Assembly (NCBI RefSeq): GCF_000245735.1
Contig: NZ_AHTH01000050.1
Span: 1 to 59,657, forward strand
Length of the DNA: 59,657 bases
Direction: 5' to 3'
Source of the DNA: Alishewanella jeotgali KCTC 22429
GTDB taxonomy: Bacteria > Pseudomonadota > Gammaproteobacteria > Enterobacterales > Alteromonadaceae
This document shows, piece after piece, positions 1-6,741 of the stretch. Below the pieces are notes generated by a model, which was not told the DNA's origin, did no database searches, and saw nothing but the letters and a program-made list of their open reading frames with translations. Every line of letters starts with the position of its first letter. The stretch's first letter is position 1. The position numbers and the translations under genes were made by a program.

Positions 1-20
1 GCATGCCGGGTGGTGTGGCA

Positions 21-48
21 GGGGCCAGTCAGTTACACTGACTGCCCC
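21..48 (+). terminator. Hairpin, probable terminator of an upstream gene
   Basis: A 12-bp stem with a single bulged C is formed by 21-33 and 37-48, with a TAC loop. A T-rich stretch (55-61) follows a few bases later. No gene can be assigned to its left because the window starts there. Nothing else is recognisable in positions 1-170. Confidence 0.45.
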
Positions 49-174
49 TATGCCGATTTTTAGCCCCGTCGACGCAGTAAGTAGCCAAGCGCTGCTTTAA
101 CCAACAAAGTCAGCCGCAGCCGCTGGCATTTTAAGCAAACAGCCCGCCTCAGCGCTTTTTTTCACAGTTTTTGG

Positions 175-202
175 TTGCACAAATTCCGTAAATCAGTAAG
201 AT
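175..202 (+). promoter_or_regulatory. Probable promoter of the tRNA-Lys cluster
   Basis: TTGCAC (175-180) and TAAGAT (197-202) are separated by 16 bp. They are followed by a GC-rich discriminator and, 15 bases on, by the first tRNA. A GC-rich discriminator is typical of stringently controlled stable-RNA promoters. No similar pair is obvious between the later tRNA copies, so the cluster is probably one transcript. Confidence 0.55.
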
Positions 203-217
203 ATGCGTCCGCGGTAG

Positions 218-293
218 GGGTCATTAGCTCAGCTGGTAGAGCAGCGGACTTTTAATCCGTTGGTCGATGGTTCGAATCCATCATGACCCACCA
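218..293 (+). tRNA. tRNA-Lys (anticodon TTT), copy 1
   Basis: A complete 76-nt cloverleaf. The acceptor strands GGGTCAT/ATGACCC pair, the D arm contains AGCTGGTAGA, the anticodon loop reads CTTTTAA (anticodon TTT), the T loop is TTCGAAT, and CCA is encoded. It is the first of four identical copies. Confidence 0.98.
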
Positions 294-320
294 AACCGCG
301 CAAACAAGTAAATCCGAAGT

Positions 321-396
321 GGGTCATTAGCTCAGCTGGTAGAGCAGCGGACTTTTAATCCGTTGGTCGATGGTTCGAATCCATCATGACCCACCA
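321..396 (+). tRNA. tRNA-Lys (anticodon TTT), copy 2
   Basis: Identical in all 76 bases to the copy at 218-293, with encoded CCA. A 27-nt spacer separates it from copy 1. Confidence 0.98.
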
Positions 397-414
397 CTTC
401 GCATTATCCTGTTT

Positions 415-490
415 GGGTCATTAGCTCAGCTGGTAGAGCAGCGGACTTTTAATCCGTTGGTCGATGGTTCGAATCCATCATGACCCACCA
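415..490 (+). tRNA. tRNA-Lys (anticodon TTT), copy 3
   Basis: Identical to the other tRNA-Lys copies. The short spacer before it (397-414) shares its TTATCCTGTTT end with the spacer before copy 4, which points to tandem duplication of tRNA plus spacer. Confidence 0.98.
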
Positions 491-510
491 CTTCTCGCGT
501 TATCCTGTTT

Positions 511-586
511 GGGTCATTAGCTCAGCTGGTAGAGCAGCGGACTTTTAATCCGTTGGTCGATGGTTCGAATCCATCATGACCCACCA
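511..586 (+). tRNA. tRNA-Lys (anticodon TTT), copy 4
   Basis: Identical to the other three tRNA-Lys copies and the last of the tandem array. A short T-run follows at 604-609 without an obvious hairpin. Confidence 0.98.
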
Positions 587-622
587 AACAGCCTGATACT
601 GTCTTTTTTGAATCGTCCCTTA

Positions 623-628
623 TATAAT
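623..628 (+). promoter_or_regulatory. -10 box of the probable nadA promoter
   Basis: A consensus TATAAT lies 24 bp upstream of the nadA GTG. The matching -35 (about 600-606) is poor. This leaves a short 5' leader, so nadA appears to have its own promoter in addition to any read-through from the tRNA-Lys cluster. Confidence 0.5.
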
Positions 629-651
629 ACCCGCCCTTATCAGTTGACTGA

Positions 652-1719
652 GTGAGCCTAATGGAGCAGCCGTTGTATTTTTCTGAGCAGGACTTCCGTT
701 TCCCGAAAAAGCCTGTGCCATTAACTGACGAGCAAAAGCAGGCCTACAGGGCGCGCATTAAAGCACTGCTGGCCGCTAAAGATGCTGTGCTGGTCGCCCA
801 CTACTACACCGATCCGGAAATCCAGGCCCTGGCTGAGGAAACCGGTGGTTGTGTGTCAGATTCGCTGGAGATGGCCCGTTTTGGCAACCAGCATCCGGCA
901 AAAACCCTGTTGGTAGCAGGGGTCAAATTTATGGGGGAAACGGCGAAGATCCTGACGCCGGAAAAAACCGTGATTATGCCAACGCTGGAAGCGACCTGTT
1001 CGCTCGACTTAGGCTGTCCTGCCGCCGAGTTCTCTGCATTCTGTGATCAGCATCCTGACCGAGTGGTGGTGGTTTATGCGAATACCTCTGCGGCAGTAAA
1101 AGCCCGTGCTGATTGGGTGGTTACCTCATCAATAGCGCTGGACGTGGTCGACTATCTGGATAGTCAGGGTAAAAAGATCCTGTGGGGCCCGGACAAGCAT
1201 CTGGGTGCCTATGTGCAGAAGAAAACCGGCGCCGATATGCTGCTGTGGAACGGCGCCTGTATCGTGCACGACGAGTTTAAAGCCAATGCGCTACGTGAGC
1301 TGAAAAAGCAGCACCCGGAAGCCGCCGTATTGGTGCATCCAGAGTCACCGGATAGCGTAGTGGAGCTGGCCGATGCCGTAGGCTCCACCAGCCAACTGAT
1401 TAAAGCGGCGCAAACCTTACCAAACCAACATTTTATCGTTGCGACTGACCGCGGTATCTTTTATAAGATGCAGCAGTTAATGCCGGAAAAAACCTTTGTC
1501 GAGGCGCCAACCGGCGGTAACGGTGCAACCTGTCGTAGCTGCGCGCATTGCCCCTGGATGGCGATGAACGGCTTAAAAGCCATTGAGGATGCGCTGCTAA
1601 GCCCAAGCGGCCATGAGATCTTTGTTGACGCCGCCTTACGCGAGCGGGCGCTGTTACCGCTTAACCGGATGTTGAATTTCGCCAAAGAGCAAAAGGTACA
1701 GGTAAAGGGCAACGCCTGA
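652..1719 (+). CDS. nadA: Quinolinate synthase
   Basis: NadA condenses iminoaspartate with dihydroxyacetone phosphate to quinolinate in de novo NAD synthesis, using a [4Fe-4S] cluster. The 355-aa product is full length and closely follows the E. coli protein from the N-terminus ([26 protein letters not shown]). It keeps the cysteines of the family ([27 protein letters not shown] near the C-terminus). The GTG at 652 gives an MSLM start like the E. coli MSVM start; ATG at 661 is the alternative, and neither has a strong Shine-Dalgarno sequence. The gene stands alone between tRNA genes. Identification is secure. Confidence 0.97.
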   Translation: MSLMEQPLYFSEQDFRFPKKPVPLTDEQKQAYRARIKALLAAKDAVLVAHYYTDPEIQALAEETGGCVSDSLEMARFGNQHPAKTLLVAGVKFMGETAKILTPEKTVIMPTLEATCSLDLGCPAAEFSAFCDQHPDRVVVVYANTSAAVKARADWVVTSSIALDVVDYLDSQGKKILWGPDKHLGAYVQKKTGADMLLWNGACIVHDEFKANALRELKKQHPEAAVLVHPESPDSVVELADAVGSTSQLIKAAQTLPNQHFIVATDRGIFYKMQQLMPEKTFVEAPTGGNGATCRSCAHCPWMAMNGLKAIEDALLSPSGHEIFVDAALRERALLPLNRMLNFAKEQKVQVKGNA

Positions 1720-1770
1720 GTTGTGATTGCTTAAAATAGCGGCAACAACAGCGACCAACGCATTTAACCC

Positions 1771-1799
1771 TTGCACCGCCGCTGCTTTTTCCCTAGTAT
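1771..1799 (+). promoter_or_regulatory. Promoter of tRNA-Ser
   Basis: TTGCAC (1771-1776) and TAGTAT (1794-1799) lie exactly 17 bp apart and 25 bp upstream of the tRNA 5' end. A GC-rich discriminator follows. The -35 hexamer is the same as that of the tRNA-Lys cluster promoter. Confidence 0.65.
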
Positions 1800-1823
1800 A
1801 GCGGCGCTTGCAGTGCAAGCCCC

Positions 1824-1913
1824 GGAGAGATGGCTGAGTGGCTGAAGGCGCACGCCTGGAAAGTGTGTTTAGGTTAACCCCTAACGAGGGTTCGAATCCC
1901 TCTCTCTCCGCCA
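1824..1913 (+). tRNA. tRNA-Ser (anticodon GGA)
   Basis: A 90-nt class II tRNA with a long variable arm. The anticodon loop reads CTGGAAA, the T arm is GAGGGTTCGAATCCCTC, and CCA is encoded. It resembles E. coli tRNA-Ser(GGA). Its downstream sequence is the insertion region of the Mu-like prophage, and part of its 3' end reappears at 37545-37556. Confidence 0.97.
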
Positions 1914-1920
1914 GATAAAT

Positions 1921-1955
1921 GAATAAGGCCCACGCCAAAAGCGTGGGCCTTATTC
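1921..1955 (+). terminator. Rho-independent terminator after tRNA-Ser
   Basis: A perfect 15-bp stem (1921-1935 with 1941-1955) with a CAAAA loop; the descending arm continues into TTATTCATTTA. The core hairpin is repeated at 37557-37579, next to the second prophage right end. Confidence 0.9.
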
Positions 1956-1975
1956 ATTTATGCGGACGAGACTGA

Positions 1976-2058
1976 TGTAGCCGCGCGATTAGTTTGAGAA
2001 AGTCCGCAGGTTAGTTTGAGAAAGTGCCGAGCTGCAACCGCAGGTTAGTTTGAGAAAA
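1976..2058. other. Prophage right end with three transposase-binding sites
   Basis: The terminus TGTAGCC is followed by three direct copies of TTAGTTTGAGAAA, with TGAGAAAG at 1995, TGAGAAAG at 2017 and TGAGAAAA at 2051 (spacings 22 and 34 bp). Two adjacent sites 22 bp apart plus a third further in resemble the R1-R2-R3 layout of phage Mu. The same 83 bp recur at 37584-37666. Confidence 0.8.
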
Positions 2059-2288
2059 TTCGGGCAATCCGGGTGCCTAGCTACTTCATTGACTATTAAG
2101 GCCACAGCTGTCGTATGAATAACTCCAGTTTCTGACTGCCTGTGCAATAGCTCCTCCGCTGAGTTCATCAAGCAAAGCAGGTCTGGGTTTGATACCGTTA
2201 ACGACTTAAATTGCTCTATTCGTTTAAACAAAGCATCGATTTTTAAACAGTCTAAACCCTCTGCGCAAACACCCTTTAAGCTGGCCAT
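1989..2288 (-). CDS. Phage right-end protein of unknown function, copy 1
   Basis: A 99-aa protein with no recognised domain. It is helix-forming in the middle and has several cysteines. Its C-terminal 20 or so residues are encoded inside the transposase-binding repeats of the prophage end, giving the internally repetitive tail SQTNLRTFSN. It is nearly identical to the protein at 37597-37896, differing at only two obvious residues (R/K and S/K). It is the last gene of the prophage and ends 13 bp from the terminus. Conservation of the frame in two elements supports a real gene, but the function is unknown. Confidence 0.6.
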   Translation of the reverse strand: MASLKGVCAEGLDCLKIDALFKRIEQFKSLTVSNPDLLCLMNSAEELLHRQSETGVIHTTAVALIVNEVARHPDCPNFLKLTCGCSSALSQTNLRTFSN

Positions 2289-2362
2289 AAAACTCCCTTA
2301 ATGTTAACAGTTCGGGAACAACATATAGCCAGTTGAGGTTCTCGCAACAAATCAGAAGCTGA

Positions 2363-2869
2363 TTAATCGCGCTTTAAATCCTCTCTCAATCTATCGATGC
2401 GGTTATCCAGAGAACGGATGTCGGTATCGTATTGCATAGCTACTGCAGACATCTCTTTTGACAGTGACTCTTCCCAGGTGGCACCGGCCAGATTATTTGC
2501 AGCTGATTGCTTGGTTCGGCGAAGTTGTGCCATTTTTTGGTCACGCTCTCGCATCTTACGATTGCGCTCAGCAGTTAACCGGGTAATTTCCGTATTGATG
2601 TTCCGCTTCCTGATTGACTCGTTAATACGTGCCAATTCAGCTTCATGGTTAGCTGCTGGTTGGGTCGGCCTTGCCGTTTGTGTTGCACTATCGTTTGCCT
2701 GGGGTGGATCAGATTGAACTGAGTTTTCAGTTGAATATTGAGTTAACTCTGCATTATCAGCACAGGGCTGCTGGCTGTATGTAACAACGCCGTCAACTTC
2801 ACATTTATATACTTGAGCATTGACGCAGACAGGAAAAAATAGGGCGGAGAATATTAGTAGTTTACGCAT
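2363..2869 (-). CDS. DUF4124-domain exported protein, copy 1
   Basis: A 168-aa protein with a signal peptide (MRKLLIFSALFFPVCVNA), a DUF4124-like segment (QVYKCEVDGVVTYSQQPC) and a long charged, probably coiled-coil C-terminal half. The ATG at 2869 was chosen over an upstream one because AAGG precedes it and the signal peptide then starts at residue 1. A paralogue at 37971-38477 is almost identical after the signal peptide but differs strongly within it. It is a right-end accessory gene of the prophage; the function is unknown, and an envelope location is inferred from the signal peptide. Confidence 0.75.
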   Translation of the reverse strand: MRKLLIFSALFFPVCVNAQVYKCEVDGVVTYSQQPCADNAELTQYSTENSVQSDPPQANDSATQTARPTQPAANHEAELARINESIRKRNINTEITRLTAERNRKMRERDQKMAQLRRTKQSAANNLAGATWEESLSKEMSAVAMQYDTDIRSLDNRIDRLREDLKRD

Positions 2870-2916
2870 AAGATTACCTTCAAGTCCGTTTGGTTTCACC
2901 GAAGAATAGTAGCGCA

Positions 2917-3207
2917 TTAGGTCAGAAGATCAAAGACAACAGCTGTACTACTCTGCTTACAAAGCCCCTTTAAAGGGTATTTAACCAGCCTTTCGCCGGC
3001 AGGTTTTTTGCGGATAAAGCTTAGGTGAGTTATGCCTGGTTTAGTTTGTAGGTAGGCGATCAGCTCTCGGACACATAGCAGTGAGATTGAACCAGATACC
3101 CCCTGAATGCTTGCAGTATCGCCGAAGTAGGTAATAGTAAACGCCACACTAAAAGTACTGCCTAGCTCTTGTGACCGATAGATCTCTGCAATAACCTGGG
3201 CGCCCAT
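2917..3207 (-). CDS. Small phage protein, unknown
   Basis: A 96-aa protein with no family I can name. It starts MGAQVIAEIY, is mostly beta/alpha mixed and ends near the start of the DUF4124 gene. It is the first gene inward of the right-end duplication and is not present in the second copy at 37584, so it marks where the two elements diverge. It lies between tail genes and right-end accessory genes. Confidence 0.55.
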   Translation of the reverse strand: MGAQVIAEIYRSQELGSTFSVAFTITYFGDTASIQGVSGSISLLCVRELIAYLQTKPGITHLSFIRKKPAGERLVKYPLKGLCKQSSTAVVFDLLT

Positions 3208-3216
3208 TTGGACCTC

Positions 3217-3420
3217 CTATTCCCCTGCGAACCTCTTTAAATCTTCCGCCAACTCCAGAAGCTGCCCTCGAGTCAATGTGATATCAAAAGCCCCTGAACC
3301 ATCCACCATACGAAATTGCCCGTTATTATCTTTCTCAATTTCGAAAATACTCGCTGATACGACAGCGTCTAAAATAGTTTTAAACTGTTCCTTACCTTTC
3401 CAGGTTTCTACTGTAAACAT
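3217..3420 (-). CDS. Small phage protein, unknown
   Basis: A 67-aa acidic protein beginning MFTVETWKGKEQF and ending with a helix (LLELAEDLKRFAGE). No domain is recognised. It is closely packed between two other small genes at the end of the tail operon, in the same direction, so it is probably co-transcribed with the late genes. Confidence 0.55.
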   Translation of the reverse strand: MFTVETWKGKEQFKTILDAVVSASIFEIEKDNNGQFRMVDGSGAFDITLTRGQLLELAEDLKRFAGE

Positions 3421-3434
3421 GTTGAGCTCCTTAA

Positions 3435-3662
3435 CTAAACGTCGATATCGGCATAGGGCAGATCTGCTGCTGCGCCTATAATGCGGCCGTCCTCTATATA
3501 TGCTTTGCTGCCGATCGCAACATCCTGACCAAGCGCTGTTATGCTGGTGCCGGACATAAGTTCGACGGCGCTGGTGCCGTCTGGATTATGTGCGGTTACG
3601 GTTGCTACTGTGCGGGTGGCGCGGGCAGTGAGTACCCGCAGCCGCTGGTAATTGTTACTCAT
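3435..3662 (-). CDS. Small late-operon protein, unknown
   Basis: A 75-aa protein rich in Ala, Thr and Val, predicted mostly beta (ATRTVATVTAHNPDGTS, GSKAYIEDGRIIGAA). It overlaps the end of the upstream 597-aa tail gene by 8 bp, which indicates translational coupling. The coupling and beta-rich composition suggest a small tail-associated protein, but this is inference only. Confidence 0.6.
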   Translation of the reverse strand: MSNNYQRLRVLTARATRTVATVTAHNPDGTSAVELMSGTSITALGQDVAIGSKAYIEDGRIIGAAADLPYADIDV

Positions 3663-5448
3663 AGCTACGCAATACTCCTACTGTTTGGCGAACTGTGGTG
3701 GCGCCGTCATTTGTGCGCTCGGCGCGAATGCCCAGGCTGTCGACAGTGGCTTTATAGCTATCGGTTTGCCATACCACGCCCAGCAATGAGCCGGGCAGGC
3801 AAGGGGGCAGGGTAGCCATTACCGGCAGCACAATGCTGATCTCGTCTTTGTAGCCACTATCTGCCAGTTCGGCTGTGCCACGCATCCGGGCCGCCTGATT
3901 GTCGGTGATGAGTGCGTCTACTACATCGGGCGCTATAACATCACCAGCGGTGCCAGTGCGGCGAACGCCACACATAACACCCTGCTGCTCACCCCGGACA
4001 AACACCTTGTTATAAAGTGGGTTTACTGCCGGCGTACTGTTGTACTGCAGGATCACATCGTCATGTACTGCAATATCCGGCGTGGCTGCTGCAATAGCCC
4101 AGGGCACAACTGGCCAGCGCGGGCGCACGATCAGGGTGTTAGTAGCACCGTCGGCATAGACCATACCGCCAATGGCCGACACTACCTGGGCGATGGCTTC
4201 CATCTTGGTTTTGTTCTGATAGCTGAACGCGCCGGCAGGTACGTTATAAGCTGTCATTTGATAGTCAAGTGTCCAGCCTGTGCCGGCCAGCTCGTCGCTA
4301 ATTAATGCAGCCACACCTTTGGCTGTGCTATTGGTGTAAGAGCGCGGCGCAACGTGCGGGCTGGCCAGTGCGGCGATGCTGCTGCGGGCATTTACTGTCC
4401 AGGCTGTTTGGCCAAATTGATGGCTAACAGTTGGCTGCTCTGCCAGACCGAAAAACTCATAGCCATTTACCACTAACTTAAACAGCTGTGGGCCACCGGC
4501 AAAGAGCATATCTTTATCGCCCCGGCTACCACATGCCAGGCTAATAGTTGCGGCCCAGTTGCTGCGGCTGAAACTTAGCGAGGCACTAAAAATATTGACC
4601 TCTTGATTGTCGCTGACTCGATAGCAGCGTAACTCTGGCTGCATGATATAGCTCCTGCGGCGCGGTGGCCGGATGGGTTTTGTGGTATCGATGGTTGGTA
4701 CGTCTGGCGATGGCGGGATTAGGCCGCCGCCGATGTCCAGATCGCAAATTATTGGGTTATTGGCGTTGCTAAAGCGCAGCGTTACGCTGCCGGCCTGCGG
4801 CGTGGCAGGATCAAAGAACTTCATTTTGAATTTGCCGGTTGGTGGCCGGTAATTCTGAGTACAGATATAGCTTGGCGGCCGTGGGCCGTATGGCAGCCGA
4901 TAATAGCGGGTTACGCTACCGCCGCCGCTGCTCCAAACCAGATCAAACCGCTGGTCGACAATACCTGGATAGGTGTAGCTGGTGCTTATTATTCGCTCTT
5001 TAATTGCGGAGCGGCGCCAGTTGGCCAACCAGTGCTGCTGATTAATTGGCGCTACCCGCCAGTTAGTCATTCTGGCATGCTGTTGCAGAGGCAACTGCGT
5101 CCAGTTTGTTTGCAGATTTTGCCCAAGGATTGGCGAGCGCTGCCAGTTTTGCACCGCCTGAATACCCTCTAGCTGAGGTAACCGCCAGGGTGCAGTTAGC
5201 TGCAGCGTAGTCGGTGATTCGGCGCTATAGCGGATCTGCATTCTGCAGTGTAAATCGTTTGCTGAACGCCAACGGGCATGCAGCTGTGCCTGCTGTATTG
5301 CTGCGCGGCCATAACGGGCAGCCAGTACCATAATGGTATTAGGCAGTAAATCAGGCTCTGGTGGTGGCGGTTCGCCATCAAACCGCAGCACCAGTGGGCT
5401 GGTTGTGCCGCCGTTCAGGTATTGAAAGCGGAGCTGGATGGCAGTCAT
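3655..5448 (-). CDS. Phage tail protein, probable tail hub/baseplate component
   Basis: A 597-aa late protein. The N-terminal 170 residues contain repeated Trp-Arg/Asn-Trp motifs. The C-terminal half (about 280-560) reads like a tail hub or late-control-D type fold (FKLVVNGYEFFGLAEQP, then a segment on disentangled local coordinates with YADGATNTLIVRPRW). It is coupled to both neighbours by overlaps (4 bp upstream, 8 bp downstream) at the end of the tail module. Assignment as hub is by position and general pattern; the alternative is another tail-tip component. Confidence 0.65.
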   Translation of the reverse strand: MTAIQLRFQYLNGGTTSPLVLRFDGEPPPPEPDLLPNTIMVLAARYGRAAIQQAQLHARWRSANDLHCRMQIRYSAESPTTLQLTAPWRLPQLEGIQAVQNWQRSPILGQNLQTNWTQLPLQQHARMTNWRVAPINQQHWLANWRRSAIKERIISTSYTYPGIVDQRFDLVWSSGGGSVTRYYRLPYGPRPPSYICTQNYRPPTGKFKMKFFDPATPQAGSVTLRFSNANNPIICDLDIGGGLIPPSPDVPTIDTTKPIRPPRRRSYIMQPELRCYRVSDNQEVNIFSASLSFSRSNWAATISLACGSRGDKDMLFAGGPQLFKLVVNGYEFFGLAEQPTVSHQFGQTAWTVNARSSIAALASPHVAPRSYTNSTAKGVAALISDELAGTGWTLDYQMTAYNVPAGAFSYQNKTKMEAIAQVVSAIGGMVYADGATNTLIVRPRWPVVPWAIAAATPDIAVHDDVILQYNSTPAVNPLYNKVFVRGEQQGVMCGVRRTGTAGDVIAPDVVDALITDNQAARMRGTAELADSGYKDEISIVLPVMATLPPCLPGSLLGVVWQTDSYKATVDSLGIRAERTNDGATTVRQTVGVLRSYE

Positions 5449-5750
5449 GGGTTAGTTGTTACCGTTCTGGCATCTACCAGCTTGGCCTGCACCATGTCGT
5501 TGCCTACCATGTTATAGCGTGGATCGCCGGCATCATCGAAGATCATAACTAATAGGTTGTTGCTGGTCGTGTACTCGATAGGCACGATAATTCTTGCTGG
5601 ATTGGTTGCCGGCACCGGACCAACCCAAAGCATACTCATATTACGACGATCTATTACCCCATAGCGCTCGGCATCGGCATCAAAATCTAACTCGACTAAG
5701 CCAATGTTTTCAGGTGTAAGCGGTTTTGCATACCTAATTAAATGGATCAT
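5445..5750 (-). CDS. Tail-module protein, unknown
   Basis: About 101 aa from the ATG at 5750 (MIHLIRYAKPL). A frame open from 5798 would add 16 residues but overlap the upstream gene by 65 bp, so the shorter form was chosen (17-bp overlap). The predicted fold is beta-rich (IIVPIEYTTSNNLLVMIFDD). It overlaps the downstream 597-aa tail gene by 4 bp. No family is recognised; its position suggests a small tail-tip protein. Confidence 0.6.
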   Translation of the reverse strand: MIHLIRYAKPLTPENIGLVELDFDADAERYGVIDRRNMSMLWVGPVPATNPARIIVPIEYTTSNNLLVMIFDDAGDPRYNMVGNDMVQAKLVDARTVTTNP

Positions 5751-6729
5751 ACCAAGTGTCCGATTGAATAAATGTTGATACGGCTCCACTTGGCGCATGG
5801 AGTATCCAATAAGTAAAGTTTGTATCGTCTACAACAAATGGCCAAGGGGTATTGTTAGGGTAAGGAAACAGTGAAGTAAATAGACCAGGCAGGTACCCCC
5901 TGAAAGCAGGTTTAGTAGCTAGAGCTATTTCACTATCGCTACTCATTTGGATACCTATATAGGTACTAGAGGTGGTTAATGCTACCGGGTGGAATAATTG
6001 CGTTAATGTCGATAAGCTTGCAACTACAAAAGTACCAGTTGTCGGGCCAGTTCTAACTGCTCGGTAATCCTGCCAACTATTAGAATTATCTGAGTCGTAT
6101 AGTCTCAGGTTTAGACCATACGAACCTAAATAGCTTTCAGAGTTGGCAAAAATGCCTAAAGTTGATTGGAAGCTTGTGCTAGATTGATTTCCATTCCCGG
6201 TTGTATTGGCGTATACAATAAATCTACCAGCGTCATTTGGTATCCTGCTGAAAATATCACCTACGAACATCGAGGGGCACCAATTACCCGCAAATATTGG
6301 TACATTATTTGGGATAATAAGAAAGTAAAAGCTAGACCCAGTACCAATTACCATCCATTTATTGAGTCTATTGTTACCTGATAAATTCTGAACTCTGAAA
6401 GTGTGAAAAAAACCAGGTTGAATTATATTGCCGTCAGCAAATGACTTTGCTGGAGTCATTCTCATATCTTGATAGTCGGCGTCAATCCCGCTTGCAGCTT
6501 GCAATTGAACATAACCACCGCTACCGCCTGCCGCCACGCTATTTCTGAAAATAGCACGTTGTGTTGGGGCGTCATAAAATGGCCGGGTCCAACCAAGGGG
6601 ATCTTTATCACCGTACCCATCAACCAAGCATTTTTGCCAGATGTTGATTATGTCACTGGCGCGACCGTTACCAATCTGAGGCGCGCCCGGATCGTCCCAA
6701 CGAAAAACGGTTACTGGATATGAAGCCAT
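5734..6729 (-). CDS. Tail-module structural protein, unknown
   Basis: A 331-aa protein starting MASYPVTVFRWDDPGAPQIG, rich in aromatic, Asn and Ser residues with low charge, which is typical of phage virion proteins. Proteins with this kind of start occur in B3-like tail modules, but I cannot assign a precise role. It lies 12 bp downstream of the 805-aa tail gene. The DNA here is more AT-rich than its neighbours, which suggests a separately acquired, host-range-related segment (inference). Confidence 0.6.
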   Translation of the reverse strand: MASYPVTVFRWDDPGAPQIGNGRASDIINIWQKCLVDGYGDKDPLGWTRPFYDAPTQRAIFRNSVAAGGSGGYVQLQAASGIDADYQDMRMTPAKSFADGNIIQPGFFHTFRVQNLSGNNRLNKWMVIGTGSSFYFLIIPNNVPIFAGNWCPSMFVGDIFSRIPNDAGRFIVYANTTGNGNQSSTSFQSTLGIFANSESYLGSYGLNLRLYDSDNSNSWQDYRAVRTGPTTGTFVVASLSTLTQLFHPVALTTSSTYIGIQMSSDSEIALATKPAFRGYLPGLFTSLFPYPNNTPWPFVVDDTNFTYWILHAPSGAVSTFIQSDTWYDPFN

Positions 6730-6741
6730 TTAACTACTCTC

